The notes under the pieces are model-generated. The model was not told where the DNA came from. It was given only the letters and a program-made list of their open reading frames with translations, and made no database searches. A DNA stretch of 64,000 bases from SIG589 sp964566175 (GTDB lineage: Bacteria > Bacillota > Clostridia > Oscillospirales > Acutalibacteraceae), in NCBI GenBank assembly GCA_964566175.1, contig CAZMHU010000002.1, forward strand, positions 61,493 to 125,492, in the 5' to 3' direction. A program made the position numbers and the translations under genes. This document shows, in pieces, positions 61,209 to 64,000 of this stretch; position 1 is the first letter of the stretch; each line of letters begins with the position of its first letter.

Positions 61209-61400
61209 ATGGAATTGAACCTAATAACCTGTGTAAAAAATTGCATTTATCAAAAGGACGGTTGCTGTTGGCTTGAAAAGGTGTCGCGAATTACCACCAA
61301 AGACAATGCCTGTCCACACTTTGAAGAAAACATACTACACAATAAAATCAATGGCTTCCCTGACGTATCCGACAGGACAAAGTTCGATATCAAGGGTTGA
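61209..61400 (+). CDS. Small Cys-rich protein, antisense to the 3' end of radA
   Basis: A protein of about 63 residues whose first part has NCIYQKDGCCWLEKVSRIT and later CPHFE. This pattern matches a family of small clostridial proteins with C-x(4-8)-C-spaced cysteines, often mis-labelled as 'hydroxymyristoyl-ACP dehydratase'. TTG 61215 is a possible start as it is well spaced from GGTGA. It overlaps radA by 66 bp on the opposite strand. Confidence 0.5.
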   Translation: MELNLITCVKNCIYQKDGCCWLEKVSRITTKDNACPHFEENILHNKINGFPDVSDRTKFDIKG

Positions 61401-62693
61401 TGTATCGATTTGTTTTAAACAGGCTTTCGGCAAAATGCAGCGCTTAAAGCCAAGTCTTGCCGCCTCGCTCACTCGCAGTTGCGCTCTCGGTACGTTTCTT
61501 ATTTCGCCCGAAAGTCCGATTTCGCCGAAAATGACGGTATCTTCATCAAGAGGAACATCACGCATAGCCGAAACGAGCGCCATTACGACAGGCAAATCCG
61601 CCGCCGGTTCGTCAAGACGCATACCGCCAACAACATTCAAATATGCGTCAAGGTTCGAAAAATAGAGTCCGTTGCGTTTTTCGAGCACGGCGAGCAAAAG
61701 ATTATACCTGTTATAATCGAAGCCTGTGCACATTCTTCTCGGATTTCCGAAACCTGTTGTCGTAACAAGTCCCTGTACTTCCGACAAAATCGGACGAGTT
61801 CCCTCGAGCATACAAGCAATGGCAGACCCCGAAACATTTTTGCTTCTTCCCGAGAGTAGCATCATAGAAGGATTTTCAACCTCGCAGAGTCCGCGCTCGC
61901 TCATCTCAAATACGCCGATTTCGTTTGTCGAACCATAGCGGTTTTTAATGGCTCTTAGTATTCGGTAGGACTGATTACGTTCGCCCTCAAAATACAGAAC
62001 CGTATCAACAATATGTTCCAAAACCTTCGGTCCGGCAATATCGCCACCTTTATTAACGTGACCGACGATTATTATCGGGATATCAAGACTTTTGCCGGTT
62101 CTCAAAAGCATTGCCGTACTTTCTCTAACCTGAACAAGACTTCCGGCAGAGGAAGAAAGTTCATCAATATTCATCGTTTGAATTGAATCGACCATCACAA
62201 GATCGGGTTTTTCAAGGGAAATATATTCACACACACGCTGTGTGTCCGTAACAGGCAAAATCTTTAAGTTTGCATTTTGAATTTGCAATCTCTGTGCGCG
62301 GAGTTTAATTTGAACCGACGACTCTTCGCCCGATACATAAAGAATATTAAGAGCACCGTCGATTTTGCCGCAAATTTGCAAAAGAATTGTTGATTTTCCG
62401 ATTCCGGGGTCACCGCTCAGCAACACGACTGAACCTTTTACTATTCCGCCGCCCAGCACTCTGTCAAGTTCGGATATGTTGGTTTTATAGCGGTGTTCAT
62501 CAACAACCGAAATTTCATCAATACGTTTAGCGATAACGCTAACGCCGCGCGCGGCAGAAGGGGTAGGCTTTGCAGCGACAACAGCCTCTTCAAGAGTATT
62601 CCATTCGTTACATTCAGGACATTTTCCAAGCCATTTCGGGGTTTCATATCCACACGAGGAACATATATATACACTTTTTTGCTTTGGTGCCAC
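61335..62693 (-). CDS. radA: DNA repair protein RadA (Sms)
   Basis: A 452-residue RecA-like helicase for branch migration. The N-terminal zinc finger has CSSCGYETPKWLGKCPEC. Walker A is GDPGIGKST, the family motif KNRFG-like is KNRYGSTNE, and the C-terminal Lon-like domain ends with CPVGYVREAIDFIV. GTG 62693 is preferred over 62702 because AAGGG is better spaced. It is downstream of cwlD on the same strand. Confidence 0.96.
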   Translation of the reverse strand: MAPKQKSVYICSSCGYETPKWLGKCPECNEWNTLEEAVVAAKPTPSAARGVSVIAKRIDEISVVDEHRYKTNISELDRVLGGGIVKGSVVLLSGDPGIGKSTILLQICGKIDGALNILYVSGEESSVQIKLRAQRLQIQNANLKILPVTDTQRVCEYISLEKPDLVMVDSIQTMNIDELSSSAGSLVQVRESTAMLLRTGKSLDIPIIIVGHVNKGGDIAGPKVLEHIVDTVLYFEGERNQSYRILRAIKNRYGSTNEIGVFEMSERGLCEVENPSMMLLSGRSKNVSGSAIACMLEGTRPILSEVQGLVTTTGFGNPRRMCTGFDYNRYNLLLAVLEKRNGLYFSNLDAYLNVVGGMRLDEPAADLPVVMALVSAMRDVPLDEDTVIFGEIGLSGEIRNVPRAQLRVSEAARLGFKRCILPKACLKQIDTSTLDIELCPVGYVREAIDFIV

Positions 62694-62713
62694 GACAATC
62701 ACACCCTTAAAAA

Positions 62714-63421
62714 TTATTCAACCAAACCGTTGTAGTAATCTATTATACCACAAAAAACCGAAAAAGCCATCATTGATTGATATTTTTCGTCCTTTAATTT
62801 TTCAAGTTCGGCTTTATTACTTATAAAACCGCATTCGACGATAACAGCGGGAACAACGGCGTTATCCAAAAGAAAGATGCTTTTTGTTCCCTGCTTTATT
62901 TCCCTTTCGTTATTCGGTTGTAAAAGGGTTTTTATACTGTTTTGTACCGACTGTGCGAGCAAATCAGACTTTTCGGTTTTCGGCGAATAAAACACCTGCG
63001 CTCCACTGACACTCGTTGCGGTAAATTTATTCAGATGTATGCTGACAAAAACCGCTTCGGGATTTTCCTTCATTAGTTTAAGCCGATTATGCAAATCGCT
63101 TGATTTTTTTGAAAGAGCGGTATTTTCCGCATCGGTAGATACATCGCTCTCACGAGTCATTATAACATCAAACCCGAAAGAGCACAAAAAATCTTTAAGG
63201 CTTTTGGCAATGCTGAGATTGATATTCTTTTCGGAAGTACCGTCCTCGGCAACAGCCCCGCCGTCGAACCCGCCGTGGCCGGCGTCAATTATTATTGTCG
63301 GCAAATTTTGCGGCTTTGCCGACGCCATAATATATTTATAAACCGATGTCACCGCCGTACTCAAAACCGCCGCAGACAAAAGGAAAACAACCATTACCGC
63401 AATTTTAAATTCTTTTTTCAC
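62714..63421 (-). CDS. cwlD: CwlD-like N-acetylmuramoyl-L-alanine amidase (Amidase_3)
   Basis: A 235-residue protein with one N-terminal helix (about 7-30) and an Amidase_3 domain. Zinc ligands: His49 (IDAGHGGFDGGA), Glu64 and the His in VSIHLNKF; catalytic Glu in VIVECGFISN. In Bacillus CwlD forms muramic lactam in the spore cortex. GTG 63421 follows GGGGTGA. A sigma-E-like element stands upstream, supporting the sporulation role. Confidence 0.83.
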   Translation of the reverse strand: MKKEFKIAVMVVFLLSAAVLSTAVTSVYKYIMASAKPQNLPTIIIDAGHGGFDGGAVAEDGTSEKNINLSIAKSLKDFLCSFGFDVIMTRESDVSTDAENTALSKKSSDLHNRLKLMKENPEAVFVSIHLNKFTATSVSGAQVFYSPKTEKSDLLAQSVQNSIKTLLQPNNEREIKQGTKSIFLLDNAVVPAVIVECGFISNKAELEKLKDEKYQSMMAFSVFCGIIDYYNGLVE

Positions 63422-63441
63422 TATATCACCCCATACAGTAA

Positions 63442-63470
63442 AAAATATGCCACTTCCCCACCTGCTATGC
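63442..63470 (-). promoter_or_regulatory. Candidate sigma-E-like promoter for cwlD
   Basis: Minus-strand GCATAGC (63464-63470), 14-bp spacer, CATATTTT (63442-63449). The -35 matches KMATATT at five of seven positions. The transcription start would be about 14 bases before the GTG start. Confidence 0.4.
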
Positions 63471-63719
63471 GGTTGAAACGGTGTTGTATTCATCAAAATC
63501 AACATCTACCTTTTCGGCGTTCTGCAGTTTGCCTTTGAGGTCGACTATAGTTGCATTCGCGGCATCAAGTTCGGCAATTTTGGCGGTGAGTTTGCCTTTG
63601 TCAACATATCCGTCATCTTTAAGGTTTACAAGTTTAATGCCTTTGTCGGCTTCGATAGCGGATTTGAAGTCATCGAATGTCAATGCCTTATCACCAAAGA
63701 TATTTTTCAGAAATTCCAT
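63465..63719 (-). CDS. Phage minor structural protein GP20-like scaffold, truncated
   Basis: An 84-residue protein starting MEFLKNIFGDKALTFDDF, with KLVNLKDDGYVDKGKLTAKIAELDA and a coiled coil; this matches the GP20 scaffold family of siphophages. GP20 proteins are usually about twice as long. GAGGAG precedes its ATG (63719). It has no other phage structural gene beside it, so it is probably a remnant or an edge of a prophage continuing beyond the window. Confidence 0.55.
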   Translation of the reverse strand: MEFLKNIFGDKALTFDDFKSAIEADKGIKLVNLKDDGYVDKGKLTAKIAELDAANATIVDLKGKLQNAEKVDVDFDEYNTVSTA

Positions 63720-63894
63720 TGTTTACTCCTCTGTTTGAGATTTAATTTATAAGTCCGCAGTCACTCTGCGATAAAACAGGCTTGAATTTAAGTGCCGTCA
63801 AGCTGGGCATATTTTGAATTTCTAAGTATATCGTATCATACGCAACAACACAAATTACACCTTTAAAACAAAAGTTTTTCAAAAATTTTTTGCA

Positions 63895-63921
63895 TAAAAA
63901 ATTCCCCCTCAAAAGAGGGGG
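63895..63921 (-). terminator. Minus-strand terminator near the window end
   Basis: CCCCCTC (63904-63910) and GAGGGGG (63915-63921) with AAAA loop; the A run on the left gives T on the minus strand. A minus-strand gene therefore ends at about 63925-64000. Confidence 0.7.
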
Positions 63922-63926
63922 TAAAA

Positions 63927-64000
63927 TCAGTTGCAAATATTGCCATTGACGATAGCGATATTATCATAGACGGGACCAACGCAAGAGCCGAAGCAATAAG
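63927..64000 (-). CDS. C-terminus of an unidentified gene, cut by window end
   Basis: A minus-strand frame ending at TGA (63927-63929) just before the terminator encodes about 23 residues: YCFGSCVGPVYDNIAIVNG then NICN. It is too short to identify. The 63742-63894 segment before it shows no firm gene. Confidence 0.3.
   Translation of the reverse strand, partial: YCFGSCVGPVYDNIAIVNGNICN

Noticed and set aside
63742..63894. Minus-strand frame with MPSLTALKFKPVLSQSDC
   Set aside because: Only 22 residues from the best ATG, without ribosome site or family pattern; the segment is left as unassigned.
1..64000. CRISPR array, rRNA operon or complete insertion sequence
   Set aside because: No regularly spaced repeats with unique spacers, no rRNA sequence and no transposase gene were seen.

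Overview
The window comes from the chromosome of a low-to-moderate GC, Gram-positive, endospore-forming anaerobe, most like an uncultured gut Clostridia of the Oscillospiraceae/Ruminococcaceae type. The evidence is a set of sporulation genes (sipL-like, spoIIM, spoIVFB-like M50 protease, cotJA/JB/JC, cwlD-like), a complete rnfCDGEAB operon, Firmicutes-type gene orders and strong AGGAGG-type ribosome sites. Gene density is high, and most intergenic gaps hold a sigma-A promoter with the exact TTGACA-17 bp-TATAAT layout or a simple hairpin terminator.

Layout. 1-7.9 kb (+): priA tail, def, fmt, rsmB, rlmN, PP2C phosphatase, PASTA kinase, rsgA. 8-12.7 kb: an intact Xer-type recombinase (-), divergent from typA, a DnaQ-fold exonuclease with a zinc-ribbon tail and a PflA-like radical SAM protein. 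12.7-15 kb: SipL-like spore protein (+) and a DivIVA-like coiled-coil protein (-). 15-24.6 kb (+): nusB, xseA, xseB, ispA, dxs, tlyA, nadK, argR, recN, tyrS. 24.6-28 kb: two small unknown genes, then asd-dapA-dapB (-) for diaminopimelate/lysine. 28.2-31.5 kb (+): queA, tgt, yajC, a TIGR04086 membrane protein, a small lipoprotein. 31.5-34.2 kb: an SDR enzyme (-), a 400-bp regulatory region, then spoIIM and a Xer paralogue that lacks two catalytic residues. 34.3-47 kb: threonine aldolase-like enzyme, a response regulator/histidine kinase/ABC transporter/amidase module, a 530-bp region with a recombinase remnant, tRNA-Leu, a GNAT-like protein, a second ABC fusion and an SDR enzyme. 47.1-52.9 kb (+): rnfCDGEAB with a NusG-II protein and a Gx transporter. 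53-61 kb: tRNA-Thr, hypotheticals, the TIGR03936/TIGR03960 pair, a SpoIVFA/FB-like pair, an LTA-synthase-like sulfatase and cotJABC. 61-64 kb: a small Cys-rich protein, radA, cwlD-like amidase and a truncated phage scaffold gene.

Functional themes are translation and tRNA/rRNA modification, isoprenoid start (dxs, ispA), envelope surveillance (PASTA kinase/phosphatase, two-component system with MacB-like exporters, amidases, LTA synthase), Rnf energy conservation, and sporulation.

The most unusual signals are: (a) two palindromes matching the NrdR-box core, 31 bp centre to centre, next to an array of GTTTACATAA repeats upstream of spoIIM-xer, with no ribonucleotide reductase gene in the window; (b) the Xer paralogue without its catalytic Arg-I and Lys; (c) a hairpin that holds the ribosome site of the TIGR04086 gene; (d) sigma-E-like promoters before the sporulation genes; (e) an 11-bp direct repeat before the two-component operon. 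No CRISPR array, rRNA operon or intact mobile element was seen.
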